Shown here: positions 33,544 through 42,905 of the stretch, piece by piece
Numbering within the stretch: position 1 is the first letter of the stretch
Layout: every line of letters begins with the position of its first letter
NCBI GenBank assembly: GCA_905209435.1
Contig: CAJLTE010000003.1
Location: forward strand, 32,074 to 96,073
Direction: 5' to 3'
DNA: 64,000 bases
Origin: an uncultured Blautia sp.
GTDB taxonomy: Bacteria; Bacillota_A; Clostridia; Lachnospirales; Lachnospiraceae
Notes under the pieces: generated by a model
What the model was told of the DNA's origin: nothing
Databases searched by the model: none
What the model saw: only the letters and a program-made list of their open reading frames with translations
Program-made: the position numbers and the translations under genes

Positions 33544-34007
33544 CGATTTCCAGCCAGTCCGGATGGAGAATGCCACAGCTTACAGCAAGGGAAGATGAAG
33601 AACTGGCAACAACACCAACTGAAGAATTATTAAAGCTTGACATCTTACAGCCAGAAAACATCTATGATACGCTCCACGCATATCAGATAGCAAAACGCTG
33701 CAACGAGAAGCGTGTAATGGCACAGTCAGTAGAGTGGGGAAAACGCGGTGCAAGGATCAATGCCATTGCACCGGGTATCATCGTGACACCACTGGCAGTA
33801 GATGAATTTAATGGACCAAGAGGCGATTTCTACAAAAATATGTTTGCCAAATGCCCCGCAGGAAGACCTGGTACGGCAGATGAGGTAGCAAATGTAGCAG
33901 AACTTCTGATGAGTGATAAAGCTACATTTATTACAGGCTCTACATTCCTGATGGATGGCGGTGCAACTGCGTCCTATTATTATGGACCATTAAAGCCGGA
34001 AAAGTAA
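33541..34007 (+). pseudogene. C-terminal fragment of a short-chain dehydrogenase/reductase
   Basis: Homology starts at the junction with the ABC gene (GVTISSQSGWRMPQ, the SDR catalytic-Ser strand, translated from about 33541). It continues through YQIAKRCNEKRVMAQSVEWGKRGARINAIAPGIIVTPL to the usual SDR end TFITGSTFLMDGGATA. The NAD-binding glycine-rich N-terminus is absent, so no coenzyme site remains. An internal ATG at 33570 gives a 145-aa frame but has no ribosome site. This and the preceding two entries form one deletion scar. Confidence 0.85.
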
Positions 34008-34065
34008 AAAGAAGAATGTGTATATCCTGTTTTTGAGATATTCCTGAATTATTCTTTGATGTTTT

Positions 34066-34082
34066 GTAACTATTCAGCAATC
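34066..34082 (+). repeat. Half-copy of the GTAACTATTCAG palindromic repeat
   Basis: GTAACTATTCAGCAATC matches the left arm of the element at 35323. The right arm is absent. It lies in the 34008-34293 gap, which otherwise shows no gene. Confidence 0.5.
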
Positions 34083-34293
34083 TACTATCCCGCGAGGTTT
34101 TTAATTGAATCAGGTAAGCTCCCTGTTTCAATTGCGAATATGCGCTTGATTTTTGTATTAATGATTGCCTTAATGATAGAAAAATTCCACTTGATAAAAA
34201 ATGAAATTTTGAGATAATAAAAGGAAAACAAGAAGAGCCATCTGAAAAGCTAATTGCGGAAACTGGCTTTTCCGGATGGAAGAGGGACATTTT

Positions 34294-35202
34294 ATGGATT
34301 TGAAACAATTGCAGTATTTCGTGGCATGTGCGCAGACCGGGTCGTTCAGTGATGCGGCGAAAATTCTGTATTCTACGCAGCCAAGTGTGAGCAAAGTGAT
34401 AAAATCTCTGGAGGATACTCTGGGAATGCAGCTTTTTGAGAGGCTTCCGAGAGGAATCCGTCTGACTGTTCAGGGACAGAAAGTTTATCATTATGCATGC
34501 AGGATCACAAATGAAATAGATGTACTTGAAAATATGGCTTCACGAGGGATGACGAAGTGGATCAGAATCTCTATGAATCCCAGTTCCTGGTTCGCAAATC
34601 AGTTCGTGGATTTCTATAATGAAACATTCGAGAAGAACTACCATTTCCAACTGACAACAGCAGGGGTCAGAAGTGTGATGGAGAGAGTGCGGGATTACAT
34701 GGACGACATAGGATTTGTCTATATCCTGAGTCATCAGCAGGAGAATTTTCTTTATGAACTGGCGAAGAATAAGATGGAATTTATACCGATGTATGAGACA
34801 GATGTGATCTTTTATCCGGGACGGCAGACGGAATTTTATGATTCAGGGAAAGAAAAAGTTCTGCTGGAAGAACTGGAAGGAAGTAGATTTATCCAGAATT
34901 ATCAGGATGAATTTTTTGACATTGGTTCTGTGCAGGAGAATGCTTTTCAGTGGAAAGATTTGGACATTTCTGTCCTGACCAACAGTGATTATATTATGGA
35001 AAAAATGTTGAAGAACAGCAAAGTTTCCAATGTAAGCGGAAGCTACCTTTCAGAAAACAAAACAGGAACTACTCCGGGAATACCGCTGGAACTGGGGGAT
35101 AATAAAGTTATTTTCGGCTATATTTTCCACAAGGGCGAAAAAATGGACGACAGTGTAGAAGAATTTCTGACGTTCTTAAAAGGCAGACTTCCGAAAAGTT
35201 AA
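34294..35202 (+). CDS. LysR-family transcriptional regulator
   Basis: 302 aa from the ATG at 34294, behind GAAGAGGG. The winged HTH is MDLKQLQYFVACAQTGSFSDAAKILYSTQPSVSKVIKSLEDTLGMQLFERLPRG; the effector domain follows. It is co-directional with the family-5 ABC transporter 240 bp downstream, separated by a terminator and a palindromic repeat, so it may regulate that transporter. The effector is unknown. Confidence 0.92.
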   Translation: MDLKQLQYFVACAQTGSFSDAAKILYSTQPSVSKVIKSLEDTLGMQLFERLPRGIRLTVQGQKVYHYACRITNEIDVLENMASRGMTKWIRISMNPSSWFANQFVDFYNETFEKNYHFQLTTAGVRSVMERVRDYMDDIGFVYILSHQQENFLYELAKNKMEFIPMYETDVIFYPGRQTEFYDSGKEKVLLEELEGSRFIQNYQDEFFDIGSVQENAFQWKDLDISVLTNSDYIMEKMLKNSKVSNVSGSYLSENKTGTTPGIPLELGDNKVIFGYIFHKGEKMDDSVEEFLTFLKGRLPKS

Positions 35203-35248
35203 ATAAGACTTATTCCAAAACACCAGAAATATATTCAAATTAAGAATG

Positions 35249-35283
35249 GCACATAACCCTCCCTTGGGGTTGTGTGCTTTTTT
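35249..35283 (+). terminator. Intrinsic terminator after lysR
   Basis: GCACATAACCC (35249-35259) pairs with GGGTTGTGTGC (35267-35277, with wobble pairs), then TTTTTT. Confidence 0.85.
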
Positions 35284-35322
35284 GTCTTTTGTTAGACTTA
35301 TTTGTGGATTTATAGAAATTTT

Positions 35323-35370
35323 GTAACTATTCAGCAGTTTATTTTTTCAGTGAAAGTACTGAACAGTTAC
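35323..35370. repeat. Dispersed palindromic repeat, copy 1
   Basis: GTAACTATTCAG (35323-35334) and CTGAACAGTTAC (35359-35370) are 12-bp arms with one mismatch. The right half (GTACTGAACAGTTAC) recurs at 60800-60814 and, with one change, at 38833-38847. Confidence 0.65.
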
Positions 35371-35443
35371 GGGATTCTGCAAAATCCGCAGAATGTGACA
35401 TTGTAGAAAGAATATACAGTGCCGCATGGAAAAAGGAGAACTT

Positions 35444-36388
35444 ATGATAAAATATATTGCTAAAAGACTTCTTCTGCTGATTCCGGTTCTGATCGGAATC
35501 ACTTTTTTGTCATTTGCCATGATGCGTCTGGCAGGAGGGGATGCTGTTACCTATATGTATGAAAATGCAGGTTCGGTAGTTTCGCAGGAAGTGATTAATG
35601 AGACAAGGAAAGAATATGGTCTGGATCAGCCGTTTCTTGTCCAGTATGCGAAATGGTTCACAGGAATGGCAACCGGAGATATGGGAATCAGTTATGTATC
35701 AAAAAGAGATGTTTATGATACTTTCGTGGAAAAACTTCCTGCCACGATTCTTCTGACGATTTCTTCTGTATTATTGACAATGCTTATTTCTATTCCACTG
35801 GGAATTCTTTCGGCAGTAAAACATAACCGTTGGATTGACTATCTGATACGATTCTTCAGCTTTATCGGAAACTCGATGCCGAACTTTTTTGCAGCATTGG
35901 TGTTGATGTATTTTCTGTCGATACGACTGGGATGGTTTCCGGTTATAACTACGGATAATACTGCGTTGAGTCTCGTGCTTCCAACTTTAACACTGGCAAT
36001 CTCAATGGCTTCCAAATATACCAGACAGGTGCGGGCTACGATACTTGAAGAGTTAAATAAAGATTATGTAAAAGGTGCCAGAGCAAGAGGGGTGAGGGGA
36101 AGTGTGATCATATGGAAGAATGTTATGAAATCTTCCATGCTTACGATCATTACACTTCTTGCGCTTTCCATAGGAAGCCTTTTGGGTGGAACCACGATCG
36201 TAGAGACTATTTTTATGTGGGACGGTGTGGGAAAGATGGCAGTAGATGCCATTACTATGAGAGATTACCCGATCATTCAGGCATATGTTGCATGGATGGC
36301 GATTATTTACGTTGTTGTGAATCTTATTACGGATATCATTTATCATTATCTGGATCCCCGCGTCAGATTAGGGGGTGATCAGGCATGA
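35444..36388 (+). CDS. Family-5 ABC transporter permease (DppB/NikB type), system 1
   Basis: 314 aa from the ATG at 35444, behind AAAGGAG. The BPD_transp_1 permease begins MIKYIAKRLLLLIPVLIGITFLSF and has six hydrophobic segments. The EAA-like cytoplasmic loop reads YVKGARARGVRGSVI, contacting the ATPase, and the standard ending is YHYLDPRVRLGG. It forms the membrane channel with the next gene product for import of oligopeptides or chelated nickel. Stop overlaps the next start by 4 bp. Confidence 0.94.
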   Translation: MIKYIAKRLLLLIPVLIGITFLSFAMMRLAGGDAVTYMYENAGSVVSQEVINETRKEYGLDQPFLVQYAKWFTGMATGDMGISYVSKRDVYDTFVEKLPATILLTISSVLLTMLISIPLGILSAVKHNRWIDYLIRFFSFIGNSMPNFFAALVLMYFLSIRLGWFPVITTDNTALSLVLPTLTLAISMASKYTRQVRATILEELNKDYVKGARARGVRGSVIIWKNVMKSSMLTIITLLALSIGSLLGGTTIVETIFMWDGVGKMAVDAITMRDYPIIQAYVAWMAIIYVVVNLITDIIYHYLDPRVRLGGDQA

Positions 36389-37266
36389 GTGGAAAAAAAG
36401 TTACTGTACGGAAACAGAAAATAAAGAAAAATCATATCAGGGAAAAATTGATTTTCTTTACAGTACTGACGCTGATCTTACTTATTATTGCTGCTGTTGC
36501 CAAAAAACTCTGCCCATATGATCCTTATGCACAGGATTTGCTGTTAGCACAGAAACCGCCAAATGCAGAACATATTCTGGGGACAGACCGTTACGGAAGA
36601 GATATGTTTTCGAGAGTTCTGGTGGGAAGTACAACAAGTATTTATGCGACGCTTCTGCTTGTTTCAATTGTTACGGTTACGGGAACAGTGATCGGACTGA
36701 TTTGCGGATGGTGTGGAGGAATTGCAGATACAGTGTTGATGCGTATTTCAGATTTATTCCTTGCATTTCCAAGTCTTGTTTTTGCATTGGCAGTTGCAGG
36801 AGTCCTGGGTGGGGGAATACAGAATGCGATCATTGCACTGGCGGTGATCGGATGGCCGAAGTTTGCAAGACTTGCAAGAGGACTGACATTGGCGCAGAAA
36901 GATTCGCCGTATCTGATGGCAGTAAAAATGTCAGGCAGCAGTGTGCCGAAAATCCTTTTTAAACATATTCTGCCCAATATTGCAGGACAGATTTTGGTAA
37001 CTGCGGTTTTAGATATAGGAACTATGATGATGGAGCTTGCGGGACTTTCTTTCCTGGGACTTGGTGTGCAGCCTCCGGCAGCAGAATGGGGAAGCATGAT
37101 CAACGATGGACGAAGCATGCTTCAGATTTCACCGTGGATGGTACTGGCTCCCGGTGTGGCAATTTTTATAACAGTTATGATATTTAATCTTCTTGGTGAT
37201 ACACTGAGAGACTATATGGATCCAAAACAAAGAGCAAAGAATAAAAGAGAGGAAAAAAAGAAATGA
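36385..37266 (+). CDS. Family-5 ABC transporter permease (DppC/NikC type), system 1
   Basis: 293 aa. The N-terminal TM is followed by the OppC/DppC signature HILGTDRYGRDMFSRVLVG (about 67-85), a multi-helix permease core, the EAA loop YLMAVKMSGSSVPKILFKHILPN, and GLSFLGLGVQPPAAEWGSM near the end. It partners the preceding permease. The tail is strongly basic (KQRAKNKREEKKK). Overlaps both neighbours by 4 bp, so translation is coupled. Confidence 0.94.
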   Translation: MSGKKVTVRKQKIKKNHIREKLIFFTVLTLILLIIAAVAKKLCPYDPYAQDLLLAQKPPNAEHILGTDRYGRDMFSRVLVGSTTSIYATLLLVSIVTVTGTVIGLICGWCGGIADTVLMRISDLFLAFPSLVFALAVAGVLGGGIQNAIIALAVIGWPKFARLARGLTLAQKDSPYLMAVKMSGSSVPKILFKHILPNIAGQILVTAVLDIGTMMMELAGLSFLGLGVQPPAAEWGSMINDGRSMLQISPWMVLAPGVAIFITVMIFNLLGDTLRDYMDPKQRAKNKREEKKK

Positions 37267-38798
37267 AAAGAAAAATTTTTGCAGCCTTACTGACAGGAAC
37301 TATGCTGATTGTAGGTTTATCAACTACAGTGTTTGCGGATGGAGAGAAAACATTTGTATATGGGACAACCGGGTACAGTGAAGAAATGGGAGATGCAGGA
37401 CTGAACCCTCATGATAACTATTCCGGATGGAGCGCACTTCGCTATGGTGTGGGAGAAACTCTTTTCAAATATAACGATAATATGGAAGTGGAGCCATGGC
37501 TTGCAACAGATTATGAGTTTGTAGATGATACAACAGTAAAGATCACACTGCGTGACGGAGTGAAATTTTCCAGCGGACGTACGATGGATGCAGAAGCTGT
37601 AAAGGAATGCCTGGAGGATCTGATTGAAGTTCATGACCGCGCGCCATATGACCTGAAAATTGATCATATAGAAGCAGATGGGCTTACACTTACTATTTAT
37701 ACTACAGAGCCATGTCCGGCGATCATTAATTATCTGGGTGATCCATACGGTGCGATTATAGATATGGATTACGGCATTCAGGGAGAGGGCGGCTCTGCAA
37801 ATGTAGCAGGAACCGGTCCTTATATTGCAGAGAAGGTGACACCAACTCAGATCGACCTTGTAAAAAATGAGGATTACTGGGGCGGCGAAGTGAATGTGGA
37901 TAAAGTTACAGTCAAATCTTTTGCAGATGGAAGTGCATTGACCGCTGCCTTACAGACTGGAGATATTCAGGGAACTTATGGACTTCAGTACGATAATTAT
38001 TCCCTGTTTGACGGAAACCCGGATTATACTATTAATTCCTGCGCTACAAGCCGTTGTTTCTTCGGGCAGTTTAATATGGATTCTGAAATTGTTCAGGATC
38101 AGAACGTGCGTAAGGCAATTGAAATGGGAATCGATAAAGAGGGATTTTGTTCTGTAATCATGGAAGGACGCGGAATTCCGGCAAAAGGCGCATTTCCGAG
38201 CAGCTTTTCCTATGGAAATGATGCAGTGGAAACAGTATCCTATGATCCGGAAGAAGCAAAGAACTTGCTGGAAGAGTCCGGATGGACAGATACAGACGGT
38301 GATGGATATGTGGATAAAGATGGTCAGAAGCTGACTATTAACTGGCTGACTTATCCAACACGTCTGGAACAGCCGAAGCTTGCGGAATATGCACAGGCTA
38401 CTTTAAAAGATATTGGAATTGATGTATCTGTCAATAATACTTCTGATCACAGAACGTATGCAGAAAACGGAGAGTTTGATGTTTATGTAAGCTCTTTAAC
38501 AACAGCGCCAACCGGTGATCCGGAATATTTCTTCAGCAGCACAGTAACTGGTTCTAAGAATTATGGTAATTATCAGAATGACGAAGTAACCAAGCTGACA
38601 GATCAGCTTCATCAGACTTTTGATACTGAAGAGAGAGGAAAACTGGCAGTAGAACTTCAGCAGAAAATTTTAGATGATGATGCGTATTTCTTTGTTTCAC
38701 ATTTGAACATGGGAATTGTAACAAAAGCAAATGTAACAGGAATGGCGGCGCATCTTTGTGATTATTATGAAATTACTGCAGATCTGGATGTACAGTAA
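37263..38798 (+). CDS. Family-5 extracellular solute-binding protein, system 1
   Basis: 511 aa. It has a signal peptide (KRKIFAALLTGTMLIVGLSTTVFAD) but no lipobox Cys, so it is not an ordinary lipoprotein. SBP_bac_5 landmarks are LRYGVGETLFKYNDNMEVEPWLATDY, VKITLRDGVKFSSGR and VRKAIEMGIDKE. It captures peptides or metal chelates outside the membrane and delivers them to the permeases. The CbiMQO cluster downstream suggests nickel or cobalt, but the ligand pocket cannot be judged here. Confidence 0.92.
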   Translation: MKRKIFAALLTGTMLIVGLSTTVFADGEKTFVYGTTGYSEEMGDAGLNPHDNYSGWSALRYGVGETLFKYNDNMEVEPWLATDYEFVDDTTVKITLRDGVKFSSGRTMDAEAVKECLEDLIEVHDRAPYDLKIDHIEADGLTLTIYTTEPCPAIINYLGDPYGAIIDMDYGIQGEGGSANVAGTGPYIAEKVTPTQIDLVKNEDYWGGEVNVDKVTVKSFADGSALTAALQTGDIQGTYGLQYDNYSLFDGNPDYTINSCATSRCFFGQFNMDSEIVQDQNVRKAIEMGIDKEGFCSVIMEGRGIPAKGAFPSSFSYGNDAVETVSYDPEEAKNLLEESGWTDTDGDGYVDKDGQKLTINWLTYPTRLEQPKLAEYAQATLKDIGIDVSVNNTSDHRTYAENGEFDVYVSSLTTAPTGDPEYFFSSTVTGSKNYGNYQNDEVTKLTDQLHQTFDTEERGKLAVELQQKILDDDAYFFVSHLNMGIVTKANVTGMAAHLCDYYEITADLDVQ

Positions 38799-38820
38799 GA
38801 ACTGCATAAGATAAAAAAAT

Positions 38821-38847
38821 GTAACTGCGAAAGCACTGAACAGTTAC
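38821..38847. repeat. Dispersed palindromic repeat, copy 2 (short)
   Basis: GTAACTG ... CAGTTAC with AAGCACTGAACAGTTAC as right half; the left arm of the long form is deleted. It lies between the binding-protein and ATPase genes. Confidence 0.6.
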
Positions 38848-38899
38848 ACAAACACTCTTTTGCTTATTGGAGAGTGTCAGTAAAAATTGGGAGAACACA

Positions 38900-39724
38900 A
38901 TGAATTCTTTAAAAGAGAAGAATATGGCAGATCCTTTGCTGAAAGTAGACCATGTCACGATCAGCTATAATGGAGAACCAACAGTCCGGGATGTCAGTTT
39001 TGAACTAAAGCAGGGAGAAATCCTTGGTATCGTAGGAGAATCCGGAAGTGGAAAAAGTACGATTATTAAAGCTGTCATGGGACTTCTGGGAGAGGAAGGT
39101 CTGGTAACAAAGGGAGATATCTGGTATAAAGGTGAAAATCTCACAGATATGAACGAAAAGAAACTCCGTAGATACCTGGGAACAGAGATTGGCATGGTAT
39201 TTCAGGACTGCAAGGCGGCACTTTGCCCGGTACGAAAAATCGGGGTTCAGATACATGAGGCGGTGTCCGAACATGAGAGGATAACAAAAAAAGAAACTCG
39301 AAGACGTGCCGGAGAGCTTATGAAGAAAATCGGTATGGATGATTATGAACGTGTTCTGGACAGTTATCCGTTTGAACTTTCAGGGGGGATGAATCAGCGT
39401 GTGGGTATCTGCACTGCAATGATCATGCACCCGAATCTTCTCCTTGCAGATGAACCTACCAGTGCACTGGATGTGACGGTGCAGAAACAGGTAGTTGAGG
39501 AACTTCTGATGATGCGAAAAGAATATCAGACAGCGATGGTTTTGGTGACGCATAATATTGGCGTGGTAAGGGCGATGGCCGACCGGATACTGGTACTTCA
39601 GGATGGAATTGTCAGGGATTATGGAGAAACGGAGAATGTTCTGGATCATTCGCAGGATCTGTATACGCGAAAGCTGATGAATTCTGTGCTTCATTTAAAG
39701 AGAGAATGGGTTGCGAAAAATTAA
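38900..39724 (+). CDS. Family-5 ABC transporter ATPase (DppD/NikD type), system 1
   Basis: 274 aa from the ATG at 38900, behind GGGAG. Walker A is GESGSGKST, signature LSGGMNQRV, Walker B LLLADEPTSALD, and the H-loop His is in LVTHNIG. The usual C-terminal oligopeptide extension with its [4Fe-4S]-type cysteines is missing; it ends shortly after VLDHSQDLYTRKL. It powers the permease pair with the next ATPase. Confidence 0.94.
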   Translation: MNSLKEKNMADPLLKVDHVTISYNGEPTVRDVSFELKQGEILGIVGESGSGKSTIIKAVMGLLGEEGLVTKGDIWYKGENLTDMNEKKLRRYLGTEIGMVFQDCKAALCPVRKIGVQIHEAVSEHERITKKETRRRAGELMKKIGMDDYERVLDSYPFELSGGMNQRVGICTAMIMHPNLLLADEPTSALDVTVQKQVVEELLMMRKEYQTAMVLVTHNIGVVRAMADRILVLQDGIVRDYGETENVLDHSQDLYTRKLMNSVLHLKREWVAKN

Positions 39725-39800
39725 AAGAAACTATATATTTCCGGTTGTATAAGAGTTTCGATATTTTGAAGGAAGAATGATGTTCAGGAGGAGCAGACAG

Positions 39801-40559
39801 GTGACAGATACAATTTTAAAAGCAGAACATCTTACAAAGACATTTATATCCGGGAAAAAGGCATTAACAGCAGTAGATGATGTCAGTTTTGAACTGAAAC
39901 AGGGAGAGTGTCTGGGAATCGTAGGTGAATCCGGCTCCGGCAAAAGCACGATCGCAAAGATGATCACGCATCTGGAAAGTATCACAGAGGGCAAAGTGAC
40001 GCTGAAAGGAAAAGATATTACGCATGTAAAGGGAAAAGAACTTCGGGAAATTTATCGGGATATGCAGATGGTATTCCAGATGCCAATGGAATCTTTTGAT
40101 CCACGCTGTACGCTTGGTGACGGGATAGGAGAGAGTTTGAGGAATATGGGGATAAGCCGTGCAGAAACCCGTAGAAAAGTAGAAAAACTTCTGGAAAGAT
40201 GTGGGTTGGAAAAAGAATATGCAGACCGTTATCCCCATCAGGTAAGCGGTGGTCAGTGCCAGAGAGCTGCAATCGCTAGGGCACTGGCAGTAAATCCATC
40301 TATTCTGATCTGTGATGAAGCAACCAGTGCATTGGATGTGACGGTGCAGAAACAGATTCTGGAGCTATTGATTGAATTAAAACAGAAAGAAAACCTTTCA
40401 TTTATTCTCATTTGTCACGATCTGGCACTGGTTCAGGCATTCTGCGACAGAGTTATTGTTCTTTATCGTGGAAAGACTGTGGAGAGCGGAACGCCGGATG
40501 AGATAATTGAGCATCCCAAGATGGATTACACAAGAAAGCTGATTGATTCTGTATTATAA
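39801..40559 (+). CDS. Family-5 ABC transporter ATPase (DppF/NikE type), system 1
   Basis: 252 aa from the GTG at 39801, nine bases after AGGAGGAG; the ATGs at 39777/39780 precede that site. Walker A is GESGSGKST, signature VSGGQCQRA, Walker B ILICDEATSALD, and the switch is ICHDLALV. It ends at TRKLIDSVL without the oligopeptide C-terminal domain. Completes the five-gene importer in the order permease-permease-binding protein-ATPase-ATPase. Confidence 0.94.
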   Translation: MTDTILKAEHLTKTFISGKKALTAVDDVSFELKQGECLGIVGESGSGKSTIAKMITHLESITEGKVTLKGKDITHVKGKELREIYRDMQMVFQMPMESFDPRCTLGDGIGESLRNMGISRAETRRKVEKLLERCGLEKEYADRYPHQVSGGQCQRAAIARALAVNPSILICDEATSALDVTVQKQILELLIELKQKENLSFILICHDLALVQAFCDRVIVLYRGKTVESGTPDEIIEHPKMDYTRKLIDSVL

Positions 40560-40577
40560 GCAATTGCATATTTATCC

Positions 40578-40622
40578 GTAATTGTTCAGTAGTCTGTAGA
40601 TATGAAGGCATTGAATAGTTAT
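40578..40622. repeat. Dispersed palindromic repeat, diverged copy
   Basis: GTAATTGTTCAG (40578-40589) and TTGAATAGTTAT (40611-40622) are degenerate forms of the two arms, immediately after the system 1 ATPase gene. Confidence 0.5.
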
Positions 40623-40631
40623 ATTTATCAT

Positions 40632-40668
40632 AAAAAAAGTACTTCTTGCGGATAGAAGTACTTTTTTT
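40632..40668 (+). terminator. Terminator after ABC system 1
   Basis: AAAAAAAGTACTTCT (40632-40646) pairs with AGAAGTACTTTTTTT (40654-40668). A near-identical hairpin follows cbiO at 43594. Confidence 0.88.
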
Positions 40669-41043
40669 ATTGCGACGCATCAGGAGGGAACTGCTATTAA
40701 CAGATCCGACAGGTAGGGAATTTGATGCGTATTGCGCGGAGGTCTGTGCACTTTATTTGTTGTTTGACAAAATCTTTGTGCTGATACATCGATAATCAGG
40801 TATCTGTCTATTGCGTTACTGAGTTATCTCTGTACTGATTATATTTTATCAAAACAGCCTGCCAGAACAAGCCTCCCAGGGGGATTTTCAGATATGAAAA
40901 ATATGTGTGGAACCATGCCTGATAAGAATGGGTATATAACCCCCAGGGTGGGTTGTTGATACTTTAACATGGTGATACAATGCAGTTAATTACGAGGTGC
41001 GCGCCAAATAAAATAACATTTTCACTGGAAAGGAAGTATATTT
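40669..41043 (+). promoter_or_regulatory. Long leader of cbiMQO (leader A), duplicated before ABC system 2
   Basis: A 375-bp non-coding stretch. It contains, in order: GCGACGCATCAGG...GGAATTTGATGCG (pairing ACGCATCA/TGATGCGT), CGCGGAGGTCTGTGCAC, a segment unique to this copy (about 40752-40864), GAACAAGCCTCCCAGGGGG, GGAACCATGCCTGATA, and the G/C-tract dyad AACCCCCAGGGTGGGTT (40938-40954). The dyad overlaps the -35 (TTGTTG 40953) of a promoter whose -10 is TACAAT (40976-40981). All but the unique segment recur at 43631-43805. The G-tract dyad resembles CsoR/RcnR-type metal-repressor sites; this is inference. Confidence 0.6.
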
Positions 41044-42048
41044 ATGCATATACCTGAGAATTACTTAAGTCCGTCAACATGTGCTGTAATGACAGCAGCC
41101 ATGCTTCCGGTGTGGGGATATTCCATTAATAAAATAAAAACGGAAATACCAAAATCAAAGATGCCACTTCTTGGCATAGGAGCTGCTTTTTCGTTTCTTG
41201 GAATGATGTTTAACGTTCCGCTTCCGGGAGGCACAACAGGACATGCAGTAGGAGGAACTCTTATTGCTATTTTGACTGGCAGTCCTGCAGCCGGGTGTAT
41301 ATCGGTTTCCATTGCACTGTTGATACAGGCACTCCTTTTTGGAGATGGTGGAATTCTTGCATTTGGAGCAAACTGTTTCAATATGGCGTTTGTATTGCCA
41401 TACCTTGGATTCTTTTTGTATAAGTTGTTAATGAAGAAGACAGGTATGCGTAAACTCAGCGCAGCAATCGGTGCATACATAGGAATTAATGCAGCAGCCT
41501 TTTGCGCAGCTGTTGAATTTGGTATTCAGCCATTACTGTTTAAGAATGCAGAGGGGCAGGCACTTTATTGTCCATATCCGTTAAGTGTATCCATACCGGC
41601 AATGATGATTGGACATATTACATTATTTGGTCTGGCAGAGATTATTTTAACGGTAGTGGTACTGACTTTTGTTGAGAAGGTTACACCGAAGGCTCTGGAA
41701 GCGATTCCGGATAAAACGGCATTTAAACCACTGTATATGCTTATGGCTGTTCTCATTGTGCTGACTCCGCTGGGACTTCTGGCAACTGGTACTGTCTGGG
41801 GCGAATGGGGAGCTGATGAGATAGCGAGTCTGATCAGCGGTGGAAGCCCATTGGGATATACCCCGGCAGGAATGGTAAATGGATTTGAATTGTCGGCATT
41901 GTTTCCTGATTATTCAATGTCCGGATTACCTGAATGGACCGGATATATTCTTTCAGGTGTTGTTGGTGTGGCACTTTTGGTGATTATTTTTAAAATTATT
42001 TCTTCCATGATGAAAGACAAAGTTGATTTTAAGAAGAAAGCAGCATAA
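41044..42048 (+). CDS. cbiM: Cobalt/nickel ECF transporter substrate-binding component CbiM/NikM (with CbiN-like tail)
   Basis: 334 aa behind GAAAGGAAG. The N-terminal MHIPENYLS carries the metal-coordinating Met1-His2 that inserts into the membrane-embedded Co/Ni site, and the NVPLPGGTTGHAVGGTL block supplies the other His ligand. About seven transmembrane helices are followed by a C-terminal segment (GYTPAGMVNGFELSALFPDYSM...GYILSGVVGVALLVII) of the CbiN/NikN type, fused here. Takes up Co2+ or Ni2+. First gene of cbiMQO. Confidence 0.95.
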   Translation: MHIPENYLSPSTCAVMTAAMLPVWGYSINKIKTEIPKSKMPLLGIGAAFSFLGMMFNVPLPGGTTGHAVGGTLIAILTGSPAAGCISVSIALLIQALLFGDGGILAFGANCFNMAFVLPYLGFFLYKLLMKKTGMRKLSAAIGAYIGINAAAFCAAVEFGIQPLLFKNAEGQALYCPYPLSVSIPAMMIGHITLFGLAEIILTVVVLTFVEKVTPKALEAIPDKTAFKPLYMLMAVLIVLTPLGLLATGTVWGEWGADEIASLISGGSPLGYTPAGMVNGFELSALFPDYSMSGLPEWTGYILSGVVGVALLVIIFKIISSMMKDKVDFKKKAA

Positions 42049-42051
42049 CGA

Positions 42052-42870
42052 ATGAAAGATCATAAAAACGAAGAAGCAATGCTTCCAGACTGGATGTGTT
42101 CTCAGGAAAAATATGTTCCGTCTGAAGATAAAGAAGCGTTTTTAACAAAAAGCACAAAATCAATTCTATCTGTGCTTGCAAAACTGCAGTTTCATGAAGG
42201 GAAGGATGGCAGATTTTCTGCCACTCCTTCTCTGAAATTATTTTATACACTTATTTATATTATTCTTACTGCCTGTTCTGAGAATTATCTGTTTACACTG
42301 ATCATGTGTGCAGCTGTTACAGTTAGGCTTGCTTTTTTTTCGGCGAAATCTATTCGCCAGATTCTGAGTGGAACGGCAGGTGCAGTTTTATTTTCAGTAT
42401 TAATTCTTCTACCGTCTGTATTCATGGGAACTCCCCAGACTTTAATGAATATTACATCCAGAGTGTATGTGTCTGTAACTTTGATCGGTATTTTATCAGC
42501 AGGAACATCATGGAATAAACTGACAGGAAGTATGAGAACTTTTCGACTGCCATCAATATTCATTTTTACACTGGATATTACCTTAAAGTATATTTCTGTT
42601 CTGGGAGAGATGTGTGCGGATATTTTGACATCTGTTCGATTGAGATCTGTAGGAAAAAATCCGCAGAAGGCAAAAGCTTTGTCAGGAGTATTAGGAATAT
42701 CGTTTTTGAAGTCAGGAGAGATGGCAGAGGAAATGCATGCAGCAATGTGCTGCCGTGGATTTACCGGAGAATATAAGAAAAATCGGAGATATAAATTGTG
42801 TGCAGCGAATATTTTCTGCACAGTTATAATGTCCGGATGTATGGTGCTGTTCTGGTATCTGAACAGGTAG
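42052..42870 (+). CDS. cbiQ: ECF transporter transmembrane component CbiQ
   Basis: 272 aa, 3 bp after cbiM. The T-component fold is seen with hydrophobic segments from about residue 64 and the family coupling motifs: SVRLRSVGKN (first A-R-G-like helix) and AEEMHAAMCCRGFTGE (second, RGF), which contact the ATPase. The N-terminal 60 residues are soluble and longer than usual. It transmits ATP-driven movement to CbiM. Confidence 0.9.
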   Translation: MKDHKNEEAMLPDWMCSQEKYVPSEDKEAFLTKSTKSILSVLAKLQFHEGKDGRFSATPSLKLFYTLIYIILTACSENYLFTLIMCAAVTVRLAFFSAKSIRQILSGTAGAVLFSVLILLPSVFMGTPQTLMNITSRVYVSVTLIGILSAGTSWNKLTGSMRTFRLPSIFIFTLDITLKYISVLGEMCADILTSVRLRSVGKNPQKAKALSGVLGISFLKSGEMAEEMHAAMCCRGFTGEYKKNRRYKLCAANIFCTVIMSGCMVLFWYLNR

Positions 42871-42905
42871 CTATAAATTGATATGAAAAATAAATGAGGA
42901 AAATT

